Shown: positions 28,156 to 36,390, counted from the stretch's first letter. The stretch is 64,000 nucleotides of DNA from Pedobacter metabolipauper (GCF_004362715.1 NZ_SNYC01000005.1:187781-251780); one strand, 5' to 3'. The notes: generated from the letters alone by a model not told the origin. Numbers and translations are program-made.

Positions 28156-28668
28156 ATGACTACAGAAAACATCAACACCGAAACTACTGCATTTCTTTCA
28201 GCAGAAGACCTGTTAAATCACTGGCAAGGCCATAGAAGGTTAACAAGACGTGTAATCGAAGCCTTTCCGGATGATAAACTATTTATATACAGCATTGGCG
28301 GAATGCGCACATTTGCCGATATGGTTATGGAACTAATTGACATATCAGCACCTGGAGTAGCGGGCATTGTTACCAATGACTGGGGCAATGTAACTGCGTT
28401 CAGTAATCATTCAGCAGATGGAAAGGCAAGTACCAAATCGGAACTTTTGGCTTTATGGGATAAGGAAACAGAAGAGATCAACCGTGCTATACCAATGATC
28501 CCGGAAGGACGTTTCCAGGAAACTATACTGGCGTTTGGCCAATATGAAGGTGAAGCCTATTCAACGGTACTTTATTTCATTGACAATGAGATTCATCACC
28601 GTGCACAAGGAACGGTTTACCTGCGCAGTTTGGGCATTGAGCCGCCTGCATTTTGGAACAGGGATTAA
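28156..28668 (+). CDS. DinB family protein
   Basis: 170 residues in the DinB/YfiT four-helix fold: LSAEDLLNHWQGHRRLTRRVIEAFPDDKLF, then GGMRTFADMVMELIDISAPG, and a C-terminal His pair in IDNEIHHRAQGTVYLRSLGIEPP. The last block, with NEIHHRAQ, is a typical DinB metal-site helix. The family includes damage-inducible and thiol-dependent proteins of mostly unknown role. Divergent from an AraC regulator. Followed by a terminator. Confidence 0.85.
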   Translation: MTTENINTETTAFLSAEDLLNHWQGHRRLTRRVIEAFPDDKLFIYSIGGMRTFADMVMELIDISAPGVAGIVTNDWGNVTAFSNHSADGKASTKSELLALWDKETEEINRAIPMIPEGRFQETILAFGQYEGEAYSTVLYFIDNEIHHRAQGTVYLRSLGIEPPAFWNRD

Positions 28669-28673
28669 TATAG

Positions 28674-28716
28674 ATACCTGCAGTTTTCAGTTTTCGAGAC
28701 CAGAGGCTGCAGGTAT
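28674..28716. terminator. Terminator between convergent genes
   Basis: ATACCTGCAG (28674-28683) and CTGCAGGTAT (28707-28716) are perfect 10-bp arms, followed on the plus strand by ATTATTTTTC. It closes the DinB gene and overlaps the region before the convergent membrane-protein ORF. Confidence 0.7.
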
Positions 28717-28717
28717 A

Positions 28718-29035
28718 TTATTTTTCAACAAGCACCCCCGGACGTACTTTACTGGTGGCAATCAATGGGGCAACGATCATTCCGGCAACAATTGTAAACT
28801 GCCATGTACTGGCCAGCAGCCAGGGCGGGCTAAAGGTTGCCGAATAGGTCAATGGTCCATAGAAAAGGTCCAAACCAACAGTACTCCAGACCACCAAGGC
28901 CAGAAAATCCTTTTTGATTGCGCAGATAAGATTGCCCAGACCGCCCCTGTACCAAACAATCAGCAGCAGAAAGGGAAGCATCCAGTAAAAACGCAGAGAT
29001 GCACTCCATATCCAGCTGCCGCCGTCCAGAGCCAT
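28718..29035 (-). CDS. Small four-helix membrane protein with uncertain start
   Basis: From the first ATG (29035) 105 residues are encoded, with hydrophobic segments FYWMLPFLLLIVWY, DFLALVVWSTVGLDLFYG and STWQFTIVAGMIVAPLIA. The same frame continues 22 codons upstream to a stop at 29102-29104 and encodes a convincing first helix (AIAAILWHQIAVTFIV), but has no ATG, GTG or TTG there. The real start may be a rare codon (ATT/ATA near 29080-29089, overlapping the end of the AraC gene), or the 5' end may be frameshifted. No family recognised. Its position directly behind the AraC gene suggests co-transcription. Confidence 0.5.
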   Translation of the reverse strand: MALDGGSWIWSASLRFYWMLPFLLLIVWYRGGLGNLICAIKKDFLALVVWSTVGLDLFYGPLTYSATFSPPWLLASTWQFTIVAGMIVAPLIATSKVRPGVLVEK

Positions 29036-29085
29036 TACATGGTTGACGATAAAGGTAACCGCAATTTGATGCCATAGAATAGCCG

Positions 29086-29958
29086 CTATAGCTGTTCTGG
29101 TTCATGGACACTGAGATATTTATTCCTGAAGCCAGAAGGCGTTTCACCCGTTTTTATAAAAAACAGCCTGCTGAAGTAGGCCGGATCATCATAGCCGAGT
29201 GCATAGGCGATTTCCTTTGCCGTTCTGTCGGTATGTACCAGTAGTCTCTTCGCTTCTAGGATGAGCCTATTCTTGATAATATCATTTGGCTGTGGGAGAC
29301 CGAGGCGCTTGAACCTATGGGTAAGGGTCTTTGGCGCAATCATCAGCAGGTCGGCATAATCGGCAACATTGTGTTTATCCTTATAGTTAGCTTCGACTAG
29401 CTGGGTAAATTTCCTGAAAAATTCAAGATCGTTGTTGGGTTTTGTCGCCATTACCCCGTCCAGATGCTGCACTTTCCATAACCTGGTCGATTTGATCAAT
29501 AGCTGTTTGAGGTAGGTCCTGATCATCTCTTCCAGCGAGACATCTTTCAGTTCAAATTCGTCCCCGATCCCCGAAAACAGGTAGTCGATAAAACTGGCAT
29601 CCTGCTGCGGTATAACCGTCATGGGCATATTGTTGATGTTATTAAAGAGCAGACCATCACACGCAACCTCTTCGTCATGAAGTTGGATGCAGTAGAAATC
29701 TCGGTTGTAAAAAACAAGAAGGCCATTTCGTTCACCTACATGGTCAATGCTCAGCACCTGGTTTGGACTGATAAAAAACAGTGTAGGACCATCTGTTCTG
29801 TAAACATTAAAGTCAACCTTTATTTCATATCCACCATAGAGATAAAGTACCTTGATGTATGATTTGTAGGCATCGGAATTAATTGCCTCGATGCTTTCTG
29901 GAGCTATTGGCAAAAGCCCAATGGTCTTAAGGCTTGCATCAAAAATATTTTGCTTCAT
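29086..29958 (-). CDS. AraC family transcriptional regulator
   Basis: 290 residues. The N-terminal cupin-like ligand domain (LYLYGGYEIKVDFNVYRTDGPTLFFISPNQVLSIDHV) has the form seen in AraC regulators of Bacteroidota. The C-terminal double helix-turn-helix (about 190-285) includes HNVADYADLLMIAPKTLTHRFKRL and TAKEIAYALGYDDPAYFSRLFFIKTGETPSGFRNKY. It lies upstream of a small membrane protein and downstream of a secreted alpha/beta hydrolase gene, all on the minus strand. It may regulate the hydrolase, but no operator was identified. Confidence 0.9.
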   Translation of the reverse strand: MKQNIFDASLKTIGLLPIAPESIEAINSDAYKSYIKVLYLYGGYEIKVDFNVYRTDGPTLFFISPNQVLSIDHVGERNGLLVFYNRDFYCIQLHDEEVACDGLLFNNINNMPMTVIPQQDASFIDYLFSGIGDEFELKDVSLEEMIRTYLKQLLIKSTRLWKVQHLDGVMATKPNNDLEFFRKFTQLVEANYKDKHNVADYADLLMIAPKTLTHRFKRLGLPQPNDIIKNRLILEAKRLLVHTDRTAKEIAYALGYDDPAYFSRLFFIKTGETPSGFRNKYLSVHEPEQL

Positions 29959-30033
29959 GAGATAACGGATAAAACTCGCCTTAAATTAAATTACTAATCT
30001 ATTTATAGATTTTGATAGGGACAAATAAAAAAA

Positions 30034-30064
30034 TACCTGCAGTTCTGGTACCGAACCGCAGGTA
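30034..30064 (-). terminator. Terminator after alpha/beta hydrolase gene
   Basis: TACCTGC (30034-30040) pairs with GCAGGTA (30058-30064), extended inside by GTTC/GAAC. On the minus strand the stem is followed by TTTTTTTATTTG. It lies just beyond the hydrolase stop. Confidence 0.8.
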
Positions 30065-30080
30065 GCTTAGTTTTTGCTTC

Positions 30081-30989
30081 CTATTTCTTTGCAAACTTTT
30101 CAAGTTCTGCGTTGAACTTATCCATTTCTTCCACAAAAAGTGCGTGTCCGCTATTTTCAAATTTTACGATATATGAATTTTTAAGGCCTTTGTTCAACTG
30201 TTCTGCCAGTGAAAAATCAATCAATTGATCTTTTGTGCCCTGAAAGATGGCTACCGGAATGGTGATGTTTTTAAGCACCGGGCGAAGGTCCAGATCTCCA
30301 AGTGCAGAGATGGATTCGGTGATTGCGTATGGACTTGCTGACAGGTTGATGTTCTCCAACCATTTTTCAACGTTTTTAGAAAGTGAAGTTCCCTTTGCTG
30401 CGAATGCTGCTCCGAAACCGGCAATCAGGTCTTCCCTGCTGGTCATCGTCTGTTTGATCAGTCCGGCTGCATCTGCTTCAGACACTCCATAGTTATAACC
30501 ACTGCGCTGTTTCCACGATGGCGCAGCTGCGGCAAAAAGGGCAAGTTTGCTCACATGCGCTGCTTTGTATTTGTTTACATAGTGGATGGTAACCGCACCG
30601 CCCATCGAGAAACCACCAAGCACGGCATTTTCGATCTTCAATTTTTCAAGCACCACCTTAATATCGTCAGAGAATACGTCGAAGTTGTATTTCCCATAAG
30701 GTTTATCCGATTTTCCGAAGCCGCGAAGTGAAATGCCGATTACTCTTAACCCTTTTCTTGAAAAATATTGGTACTGATATTCATACATTTCGTCACTTAA
30801 CGGCCATCCATGGATCAGTACAAGTGGTTGTCCTTCTCCAAGGTCTGCCACGTGAAGTTTCACGCCAGGTTCAACTTCGATGTATTCCGCCCTTCCTGCA
30901 GAAGCTGGGATTCTTTTGGTTTGTGAAAAAGCCGATTGGCTGGCAATTAAAGTCATGATTAAGCTAGTTGTTAGGATTAGATTTTTCAT
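30081..30989 (-). CDS. Secreted alpha/beta hydrolase
   Basis: 302 residues: signal peptide (MKNLILTTSLIMTLIASQSAFSQ), then an alpha/beta-hydrolase fold. The oxyanion-side motif is LIHGWPLSDEMYEYQ, the nucleophile elbow is GFSMGG with Ser128, the acid is Asp254 in QGTKDQLIDFS and the base is His282 in ENSGHALFVEE. The sequence is closest in style to haloperoxidase/esterase-type hydrolases (LRGFGKSDKPYGKYNFD). Substrate unknown. It lies just outside the proposed island boundary at 31.1 kb. Confidence 0.9.
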   Translation of the reverse strand: MKNLILTTSLIMTLIASQSAFSQTKRIPASAGRAEYIEVEPGVKLHVADLGEGQPLVLIHGWPLSDEMYEYQYQYFSRKGLRVIGISLRGFGKSDKPYGKYNFDVFSDDIKVVLEKLKIENAVLGGFSMGGAVTIHYVNKYKAAHVSKLALFAAAAPSWKQRSGYNYGVSEADAAGLIKQTMTSREDLIAGFGAAFAAKGTSLSKNVEKWLENINLSASPYAITESISALGDLDLRPVLKNITIPVAIFQGTKDQLIDFSLAEQLNKGLKNSYIVKFENSGHALFVEEMDKFNAELEKFAKK

Positions 30990-31140
30990 TGTTCTGTTTT
31001 TTAAATTATTTGTTTTAAATTCTTGTTGTTTGTTGACACTACAAAGGTGGAGAGAATGCTGGTCCTAAAGAATGGACATATCGACAACAGTCTTGTACAT
31101 TTTTCCCATCCCTGTTATTTCAACCTGACCATCTTGCTTA

Positions 31141-31191
31141 CTTTGCACAGTATGGGTGCCGAATGGGCTAGAACCAAAAATCGGCCTCTAT
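31141..31191 (-). repeat. Degenerate tRNA-Asn 3'-end copy (att-like repeat, left)
   Basis: CTTTGCACAGTATGGGT, then GGGCTAGAACC and CCTCT in the same order and near spacing as the clearer copy at 36327-36390 (CTTTACACAGTATGGGT, GGGCTCGAACC, CCTCT). Read on the minus strand these are the T-arm and acceptor end of a tRNA. A displaced integration site is the simplest explanation. Confidence 0.6.
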
Positions 31192-31230
31192 TTGCATTAT
31201 GCAACAATTTGAAAATCAGCTAAAAACAAA

Positions 31231-31260
31231 AATGCCCTTCACGATATCGTGAAGGGCATT
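31231..31260. terminator. Perfect 30-base palindrome, terminator-like
   Basis: AATGCCCTTCACGAT is followed directly by its exact reverse complement. It could fold as a stem of about 13 bp with a minimal loop, and A-rich sequence precedes it on the plus strand. No gene ends nearby, so it is probably a remnant terminator or a protein-binding palindrome. Confidence 0.45.
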
Positions 31261-31479
31261 GGCTCCCGAGACTGTGTACTTTTCTAGAAATTTGCTTGAT
31301 GACTTGACTAGAATTTCAAAAATTGGTGAAGATCTTTTCGAATAATATAAGTAATCAACTAAAATGATAAAATTTTGTAAATTACATCATTAGGGAGCTA
31401 GACAACGTGCTTTTAAGAAATCAGATTTCTGAGATTTACTAGTTAATTATCCAATAAAACCATTCCTGTATTTCGATAA

Positions 31480-31517
31480 ATTGTCAAAAATCACTACTAT
31501 CGACAAATATTGACAAT
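31480..31517. promoter_or_regulatory. Inverted repeat upstream of the Crp/Fnr-type gene
   Basis: ATTGTCA (31480-31486) and TGACAAT (31511-31517) flank a 24-base spacer. The right arm overlaps the heptamer ATTGACA, which recurs in the elements before the SDR and VOC-SnoaL genes. A candidate self-regulatory site; not proven. Confidence 0.45.
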
Positions 31518-31610
31518 GAGAGGAAATTGTAAATTTTTAACAGGGGATTTCCCTAACACCCAAAATTTAATCTTCAAAATTCATAAATTTGCTTGATAAC
31601 TATGAAATAG

Positions 31611-32189
31611 ATGTTCGAAATTTTTCAAAAATACCTTACTGATAAAATTAAGCTTTCCAATGGTGAATTAGAAATGATACGATCTGTATGTAAAGAGAAA
31701 AAGCTCCGAAAAAAGCAGTTTCTTTCCCAAAATGGAGAGGTTTGGCATTACAATGCCTTTATATGTCGCGGCTTGGTAAAAACATTTTCGATTGCTGAGA
31801 ATGGCACAGAACATATCATCAATTTTGCACCCGATAATTATTGGACAGGCGACCGTGAAAGCCTTATGAACGGAACGCCGTCTCGCCTGAATATCGATGC
31901 GATAGAACCGACCGAATTGATCCTAATTGGAAAAATGGATTTCGAAAAACTGTGTTCGGAAATTCCGCAGTTAAATCAATTAGTAAATCAACTTATCCAG
32001 AAAAGCTTTATCGTTTCTCAAGGTAGAATTCTAGCTAACATCAGTTTTACAGCAGAAGAAAAGTATGAGAATTTTCTTGTAAAATACCCAAACATTGTCA
32101 ATAGAATTCCTCAGCATATGATTGCTTCTTATATCGGCATTACCCCGGAAACCCTTACCAGATTGCGCAGAAATATATTTAAGAAGTAG
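31611..32189 (+). CDS. Crp/Fnr family transcriptional regulator
   Basis: 192 residues. The N-terminal cyclic-nucleotide-binding-type beta-roll (about 15-125) has KKLRKKQFLSQNGEVWHYNAFICRGLVKTF and TEHIINFAPDNYWTGDRESLMNGTPS, a linker helix, then a winged-helix DNA-binding end (IPQHMIASYIGITPETLTRLRRNIF). Residues that would contact cAMP are not conserved, as is usual for Bacteroidota Crp-like regulators, so the ligand is unknown. It leads the block of detoxification-type genes on the same strand, two of which carry a shared inverted repeat upstream; this regulator is the best candidate to bind it. Confidence 0.9.
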   Translation: MFEIFQKYLTDKIKLSNGELEMIRSVCKEKKLRKKQFLSQNGEVWHYNAFICRGLVKTFSIAENGTEHIINFAPDNYWTGDRESLMNGTPSRLNIDAIEPTELILIGKMDFEKLCSEIPQLNQLVNQLIQKSFIVSQGRILANISFTAEEKYENFLVKYPNIVNRIPQHMIASYIGITPETLTRLRRNIFKK

Positions 32190-32199
32190 AACCATCCAT

Positions 32200-32250
32200 T
32201 TTCATTGACATTTGTTTGGTTTTTTTTCAAGCTTTTATCAATGGAAGATG
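32200..32250 (+). promoter_or_regulatory. Shared regulatory repeat, copy 1 (before SDR gene)
   Basis: CATTGACA (32203-32210) and TCAATG (32238-32243) bracket a T-rich spacer over 41 bases. The block is nearly identical to 33269-33318, including TTTGTTTG, a T tract and CAAGCTTTT. Upstream of the SDR start at 32304. Confidence 0.65.
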
Positions 32251-32303
32251 ACCTCCTGCTGAAGCAACTTTGTCTTATTAAATAACAATCAAAATTTAAA
32301 AAG

Positions 32304-33161
32304 ATGAATAAGACAGTTTTTATTACGGGAACAAGTACAGGATTTGGTAAACTGACCGCCACAACACTTGCCAATGCTGGCTTTACGGTTATTGCCGGAA
32401 TGCGTGGCGTCAAAGGAAAGAACGAAACCGCTGCAAAAGAACTCCAGGCAATTCCCAATATCCACGTTATGGAAATAGATGTCACAGACGACCAATCTGT
32501 AACAAAAGCTTTTGCAGAAACATTAGAAAAACATGGCAAGATTGATGTGCTGGTCAATAATGCAGCAGTTTCTGGTTTTGGGCTATTGGAGGCTTACAGC
32601 CTTGACAAAATACGTCAGATGTTTGAAGTTAATTTTTATGGTGTCATCCGTACCTATCAAGCAGTGTTACCCTCGATGCGCGAGCAGAAAAGCGGCTTGA
32701 TCATCAACATTACTTCAGGTGCAAGCGCCCATACATCGCCTTTTATGGTTCCGTACTTTGCATCGAAATTTGGAGTCGAGAGCATTACAGAAGGTTTGCA
32801 GGATGAACTGAAACAGTTCAATATTGAAAACGTCTCCATTCAGCCCGGCGTTTATCCTACAGAAATGAATACAGGTCAAAAAACCGGAGTAAATGCAGAT
32901 AAACCTGAAATTGCAAGTCTCTACGATCCTGTCGCGACAGCGCAATTCAATGCCATTGGCGCAGCATTATTCGGTAAGATGAAAGTGTTCAATATGGATC
33001 CTCAAACCATTGCAGACGGAATTTTAGAACTCATCCAGATGAAACAAGGTTTCCGTCCATTACGTTTTCCTCTGGACGCCGTTGCTCAGGGAACTGATCT
33101 CGAATTTATCAATGCCAGAGCCGAACTAAAAGCTAAATGGCTAGCAAAATACAGTGATTAA
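32304..33161 (+). CDS. SDR family oxidoreductase
   Basis: 285 residues, classical short-chain dehydrogenase. The nucleotide-binding TGTSTGFGK is at 9-17, NNAAV at about 85-89, and the catalytic residues are Ser in NITSGAS, Tyr151 and Lys155 (YFASK). Arg34 in AGMRGVKG suggests NADP(H) preference. It resembles the proteins often annotated as oxidoreductases acting on small carbonyls. It belongs to a five- or six-gene block of redox/detoxification functions behind the Crp/Fnr gene and has its own upstream repeat element. Confidence 0.9.
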   Translation: MNKTVFITGTSTGFGKLTATTLANAGFTVIAGMRGVKGKNETAAKELQAIPNIHVMEIDVTDDQSVTKAFAETLEKHGKIDVLVNNAAVSGFGLLEAYSLDKIRQMFEVNFYGVIRTYQAVLPSMREQKSGLIINITSGASAHTSPFMVPYFASKFGVESITEGLQDELKQFNIENVSIQPGVYPTEMNTGQKTGVNADKPEIASLYDPVATAQFNAIGAALFGKMKVFNMDPQTIADGILELIQMKQGFRPLRFPLDAVAQGTDLEFINARAELKAKWLAKYSD

Positions 33162-33268
33162 TTTATTTTAATGATGTTTAAAAAAGGGCTGAAGAATTTA
33201 TACTTCAGTCCTTTTTTGTTATTGGTTTTTGTTGAGTTTAAAAAATATAGTTTTTAACAAAGTTTCAA

Positions 33269-33318
33269 TTTCATTGACATTTGTTTGTTTTTTTTTCAAG
33301 CTTTTGTCAATGGAAGAA
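33269..33318 (+). promoter_or_regulatory. Shared regulatory repeat, copy 2 (before VOC-SnoaL gene)
   Basis: Perfect arms CATTGACA (33272-33279) and TGTCAATG (33305-33312) span 41 bases, the same spacing as copy 1, with near-identical T-rich interior. Upstream of the gene starting at 33374. Confidence 0.65.
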
Positions 33319-33373
33319 GGCAGTGAAATGATAGAAATTTGCTTCATCAAATAACAACAAAAAATTAAATAAG

Positions 33374-34372
33374 ATGAGCAATTTAAAAAAACAAATCAAA
33401 GCAACTGCAGTAGCCAGTGCATTATTAATATCAACTTCAGTTTCTAATCTTGAGGCACAAGAGAAAGCAGGAGTTATCGGAGTAGACCATATTGGAATTA
33501 ATGTTCCCGACATGAATCAGGCAGTTAATTTCTTCACAGACGTTTTTGGTTTTTCTGCTGTAACCACTTTAGGACCTATTCCTTTGGATGCTACCTGGAA
33601 GAAAAATAATCGCATGCAGTCCGGAACCGGTGCAGTAACCATCAAGATGGTAAAAGCCGGAACTGGCGCTAATATAGAACTGTTTGAATATAAAGACAAT
33701 AATGGCAGCAAACAATTCCCTGGCGGAGACGATCTTGGTGCAAGCCATATTGCTTTCTACACAGACGATATCAAACAGAGTGTAACCTTTCTAAAAAGTA
33801 AAGGCGTGCAATTTTTTGGCGAACCGTTTTTAATGCCATCAGGTGATACAGAAGGCGAAACCTGGGTTTATTTCTTAACACCCTGGGGAGCTAAAATGGA
33901 ATTGGTTTCCTATCCCAACGGTAAGGGTTATGAAAAGAAAAAACCTGCAACGATTCTTTGGTCTCCAAAAGATGTTCAGTCATCATCGAACAACGAAAAT
34001 CAAAAACCACTATCCGAAGCAGAAATTCGCTCATTAGTTGAAACACATCTCGCAATTTGGAATGAAAATGATCTGAAAAAACGCGAAGCCTTAATGAAAA
34101 AAGTTTATGCGGAAAATATTGAAATGGTAGATGGCCATTTTATTGCAAAAGGCTTTACTGAAATCAACGGTTTTGTGGAAGATCTGCAGAAAAAAGCACC
34201 GGTATCAAAATTCACTCACACCAAAGTTATCGATGTCAATCACAATATTGCTCGCCTTTTCTGGCAAAACGGAACACCAGAAAAACCGGATGGGGTGACA
34301 GGAATGGACCTCTTCGTTTTCGAGAACGGAAAAGCTGTTAAACTCTATGTCTTTGTTGACACTAAAAAATAA
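33374..34372 (+). CDS. Secreted VOC + SnoaL-like fusion protein
   Basis: 332 residues: signal peptide (about 1-29, ending SNLEAQ), a VOC domain (about 35-180: IGVDHIGINVPDMNQAVNFFTDVFGF ... GASHIAFYTDDIKQSVTFLKSKG ... PWGAKMELVSYPNG), then a linker and an NTF2/SnoaL-like domain (about 215-332: RSLVETHLAIWNENDLKKREALMKKVY ... FTEINGFVEDLQKKA). The VOC half retains His in VDHIG, His in ASHIAF and Glu in KMELVS, so metal binding is plausible. The two-domain secreted arrangement suggests a stable enzyme for a small reactive compound in the periplasm. Exact reaction unknown. Confidence 0.85.
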   Translation: MSNLKKQIKATAVASALLISTSVSNLEAQEKAGVIGVDHIGINVPDMNQAVNFFTDVFGFSAVTTLGPIPLDATWKKNNRMQSGTGAVTIKMVKAGTGANIELFEYKDNNGSKQFPGGDDLGASHIAFYTDDIKQSVTFLKSKGVQFFGEPFLMPSGDTEGETWVYFLTPWGAKMELVSYPNGKGYEKKKPATILWSPKDVQSSSNNENQKPLSEAEIRSLVETHLAIWNENDLKKREALMKKVYAENIEMVDGHFIAKGFTEINGFVEDLQKKAPVSKFTHTKVIDVNHNIARLFWQNGTPEKPDGVTGMDLFVFENGKAVKLYVFVDTKK

Positions 34373-34420
34373 TCTAAATCAATAAAATTTATTCAATACT
34401 AACATTTAAAACAATCAATT

Positions 34421-34864
34421 ATGAAAGCATCATTAGTTAACCCAAACTCAAAAAACGAAACATTAATTCGTGAACTTTACAGAATCGCAGAAATTCAGGA
34501 TACAAAAGGATTTGTTGACCTGTTCGCAGAAGACGGCTATTTCTGGGATGTCTCTGCCGGAACAAAATATTATGGAGAAGACATCGGTAAAACAGTTGAT
34601 GTGTATGCCACCGCTTTTCCGGATATGCACAGAGAATTATATGACCTGTATGTTTTGGAAGATGAAAATACAGTGGTTGTGGAATTATCTCTGAACGGAA
34701 CACACAAAGGTCCACTTCAATTGCCATCAGGAACGATTCCAGCAACAGGAAAAACAATGCAGACGCCTTGTTGTGATGTTTTTAAAATCGAAAATGGAAA
34801 AATAAAATCTTTCCATTGTTACACTGCGGCAACAATTATGTTGGGACAGTTAGGGCTTTTTTAA
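34421..34864 (+). CDS. SnoaL-like / NTF2 family protein
   Basis: 147 residues with the SnoaL-type ester-cyclase layout: ELYRIAEIQDTKGFVDLFAEDGYFWDVSAG, GEDIGKTVDVYATAFPDMHRELYDLYVLEDENTVVVEL and FKIENGKIKSFHCYTAATIMLGQLG. The fold covers small isomerases, cyclases and non-enzymatic binding proteins. No signal peptide. Lies 48 bases after the VOC-SnoaL fusion on the same strand and probably in its transcript. Confidence 0.85.
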   Translation: MKASLVNPNSKNETLIRELYRIAEIQDTKGFVDLFAEDGYFWDVSAGTKYYGEDIGKTVDVYATAFPDMHRELYDLYVLEDENTVVVELSLNGTHKGPLQLPSGTIPATGKTMQTPCCDVFKIENGKIKSFHCYTAATIMLGQLGLF

Positions 34865-34925
34865 TTTAACATAATCAGGGTAGATGAATGTTTTTCATTA
34901 CCCTGATTTAAAACTTTTTTTAAAT

Positions 34926-35561
34926 ATGGAAAATATTATAGACCTTTTAAACTGGCGTTATGCTGCAAAAAGAATGACGGGCGAAAAGGTGGAAGATGAA
35001 AAAATCAATACCATTCTGGAAGCTGCACATTTGGCGCCTTCAGGAATTGGATTACAACCCTATGAGATCATTGTCATCAGTGATCCCAAAATTAAAAAAC
35101 AAATCTTACCCATCGCAATGAATCAGTTTGCAGTTACCGAATCATCACATCTTTTGGTTTTTGCAGTTTGGGACGAATACACAACGGAAAGAATTGATCA
35201 CGTTTTTGACCATCTAATCTCGGTTCGAAATAGTGAATCTGCATCTTATGAAAGACAAAGGCATTTTGCCAAACAGTTCTTTGGAAATATGAGCATCGAA
35301 GAGAATTTCCACCACGCTGCAAAACAAGCGAATATTGCTTTAGGGTTGGCAATCACTGCCGCAGCTTCGTTAGAAATTGACACAACACCAATGGAAGGTT
35401 TTGATCCTGTAGCTCTTGATGAGTTTCTTGATCTGCATTCTAAAGACTTAAGAAGTTCGATGCTTTTGGCAGTAGGATATCGAGATACAGAAAATGACTG
35501 GAATTTAAAAAATGAAAAAGTACGCAAACCGATGGCGGAATTTGTGACCTTTTATAAATAG
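34926..35561 (+). CDS. Nitroreductase family NAD(P)H-dependent oxidoreductase
   Basis: From the ATG at 34926 the protein is 211 residues and begins MENIIDLLNWRYAAKRMTGE, the standard nitroreductase start with the FMN-phosphate-binding RYAAKR. An earlier in-frame start would add a 14-residue non-homologous extension. Further motifs are HLAPSGIGLQPYEIIVISD, and ITAAASLEIDTTPMEGFDPVALDEFL in the C-terminal half, with the cofactor contact near KVRKPMAEFVTFYK. FMN-dependent reduction of nitro compounds or quinones is the family activity. Fits the redox theme of the island. Confidence 0.9.
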   Translation: MENIIDLLNWRYAAKRMTGEKVEDEKINTILEAAHLAPSGIGLQPYEIIVISDPKIKKQILPIAMNQFAVTESSHLLVFAVWDEYTTERIDHVFDHLISVRNSESASYERQRHFAKQFFGNMSIEENFHHAAKQANIALGLAITAAASLEIDTTPMEGFDPVALDEFLDLHSKDLRSSMLLAVGYRDTENDWNLKNEKVRKPMAEFVTFYK

Positions 35562-35590
35562 TAAATCAATAAAATTTTGAAGAAATCAAA

Positions 35591-35968
35591 ATGGAAAATA
35601 CACCAAAACCAGGAACTTCCAACAGCCACGACAAAACACAAACAACTGGAATCACCGTCAGCGCCTATTACAAAGTTCATCCAGAGGACAGGCAGATTTT
35701 TATTGATGCTGTTATTCCAGAAATGACTGCGGCCAATAAAATGGAAGGCTGTGTTTATTATGCATTTTCACAAGATTTAACCGATGAAAATACCTTTCAT
35801 CTTTTAGAAGGTTGGGCAGATAAAGCCGCATACGAACATCACGAAAATGCAGAAACTTTCTTAACGGCTTTAGGTACTGTTGTAAAAAATGTAAGAATAT
35901 TGGACCGAGAGGGTGTTCGGTATGATATTTCTAAAATGCATATCGATGATCCGAGAGGAAAAGTATGA
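35591..35968 (+). CDS. Antibiotic-biosynthesis-monooxygenase-domain protein (YgiN-like)
   Basis: 125 residues with one ABM ferredoxin-like domain: TVSAYYKVHPEDRQIFIDAVIPEMTAANKMEGCVYYAFSQDL, then FHLLEGWADKAAYEHHENAETFLTALGTVVKNVRIL. Such cofactor-free monooxygenases act on quinols or polyketide phenols. It lies 29 bases after the nitroreductase and is probably co-transcribed; together they could cycle quinone-type compounds. The N-terminal 22 residues are a low-complexity polar tail. Confidence 0.85.
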   Translation: MENTPKPGTSNSHDKTQTTGITVSAYYKVHPEDRQIFIDAVIPEMTAANKMEGCVYYAFSQDLTDENTFHLLEGWADKAAYEHHENAETFLTALGTVVKNVRILDREGVRYDISKMHIDDPRGKV

Positions 35969-36123
35969 TTTTAGTTCTAAAATAAATCTTTGAATTAAAG
36001 TGATGAATAATTAGTGAACTTATATGGGGCTTACTGATAAAATGCATAATCTTGCGGTGATATGCATGGGCAAACCAACCTTTAAAAATCAATTACCAAA
36101 ACCATAATCGAAAATCACTAACA

Positions 36124-36270
36124 ATGTTTCATACCACTAAAAAGTTAATCGAAGACTTTAAAGCCAAAGGCACGAATCTTTCAGAAGAAGAAGCAGGAAA
36201 TATGATGCTAGCAAAACTTGCAATCGCATTGAATTTAACAGCATCGAACCAAAAACCAGAGCGTATATAA
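36124..36270 (+). CDS. Small hypothetical protein (48 aa)
   Basis: ATG 36124 to TAA 36270 encodes 48 residues beginning MFHTTKKLIEDFKAKGTNLS and ending KPERI. Helical, acidic-basic amphipathic pattern in the middle (EEEAGNMMLAKLAIALNL). No domain recognised. It lies between the ABM gene and the tRNA remnant and could be a real small island gene; support is composition and an uninterrupted frame only. Confidence 0.4.
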   Translation: MFHTTKKLIEDFKAKGTNLSEEEAGNMMLAKLAIALNLTASNQKPERI

Positions 36271-36326
36271 ATTATAACTTATTCGCTAAGAAGATATTAG
36301 TAAAGCAAATTTGACATTTTTAGTGG

Positions 36327-36390
36327 CTTTACACAGTATGGGTCCCACTGCTGGGCTCGAACCAGCCACCCTCTGATTAACAGCGCTCCA
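36327..36390 (-). pseudogene. tRNA-Asn 3'-half remnant (att-like repeat, right)
   Basis: On the minus strand the sequence reads through CTGTTAA (anticodon loop with GTT, Asn), then a T arm GCTGG/CCAGC around TTCGAGC, acceptor strand AGTGGGA, and CCCA at the end. The 5' half (acceptor, D arm) is missing. The discriminator is C instead of the expected G. This is the piece a tyrosine recombinase leaves when integrating at a tRNA 3' end. A degenerate related copy lies at 31141-31191. Confidence 0.7.

Larger units (their letters stand above)
30990..31610. other. Intergenic region at proposed island left edge
   Basis: This 621-base gap separates the hydrolase (minus) and the Crp/Fnr gene (plus). 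It contains a degenerate tRNA-Asn 3'-end copy (31141-31191), a perfect 30-base palindrome (31231-31260) and an inverted repeat ATTGTCA/TGACAAT (31480-31517) before the regulator. The rest is AT-rich, with no supported gene. Confidence 0.6.

Noticed and set aside
28535..29077. 180-codon plus-strand ORF overlapping the DinB gene end and the membrane-protein ORF
   Set aside because: It contains low-complexity, Cys/His/Gln-rich sequence with no domain and overlaps three better candidates, including a terminator.
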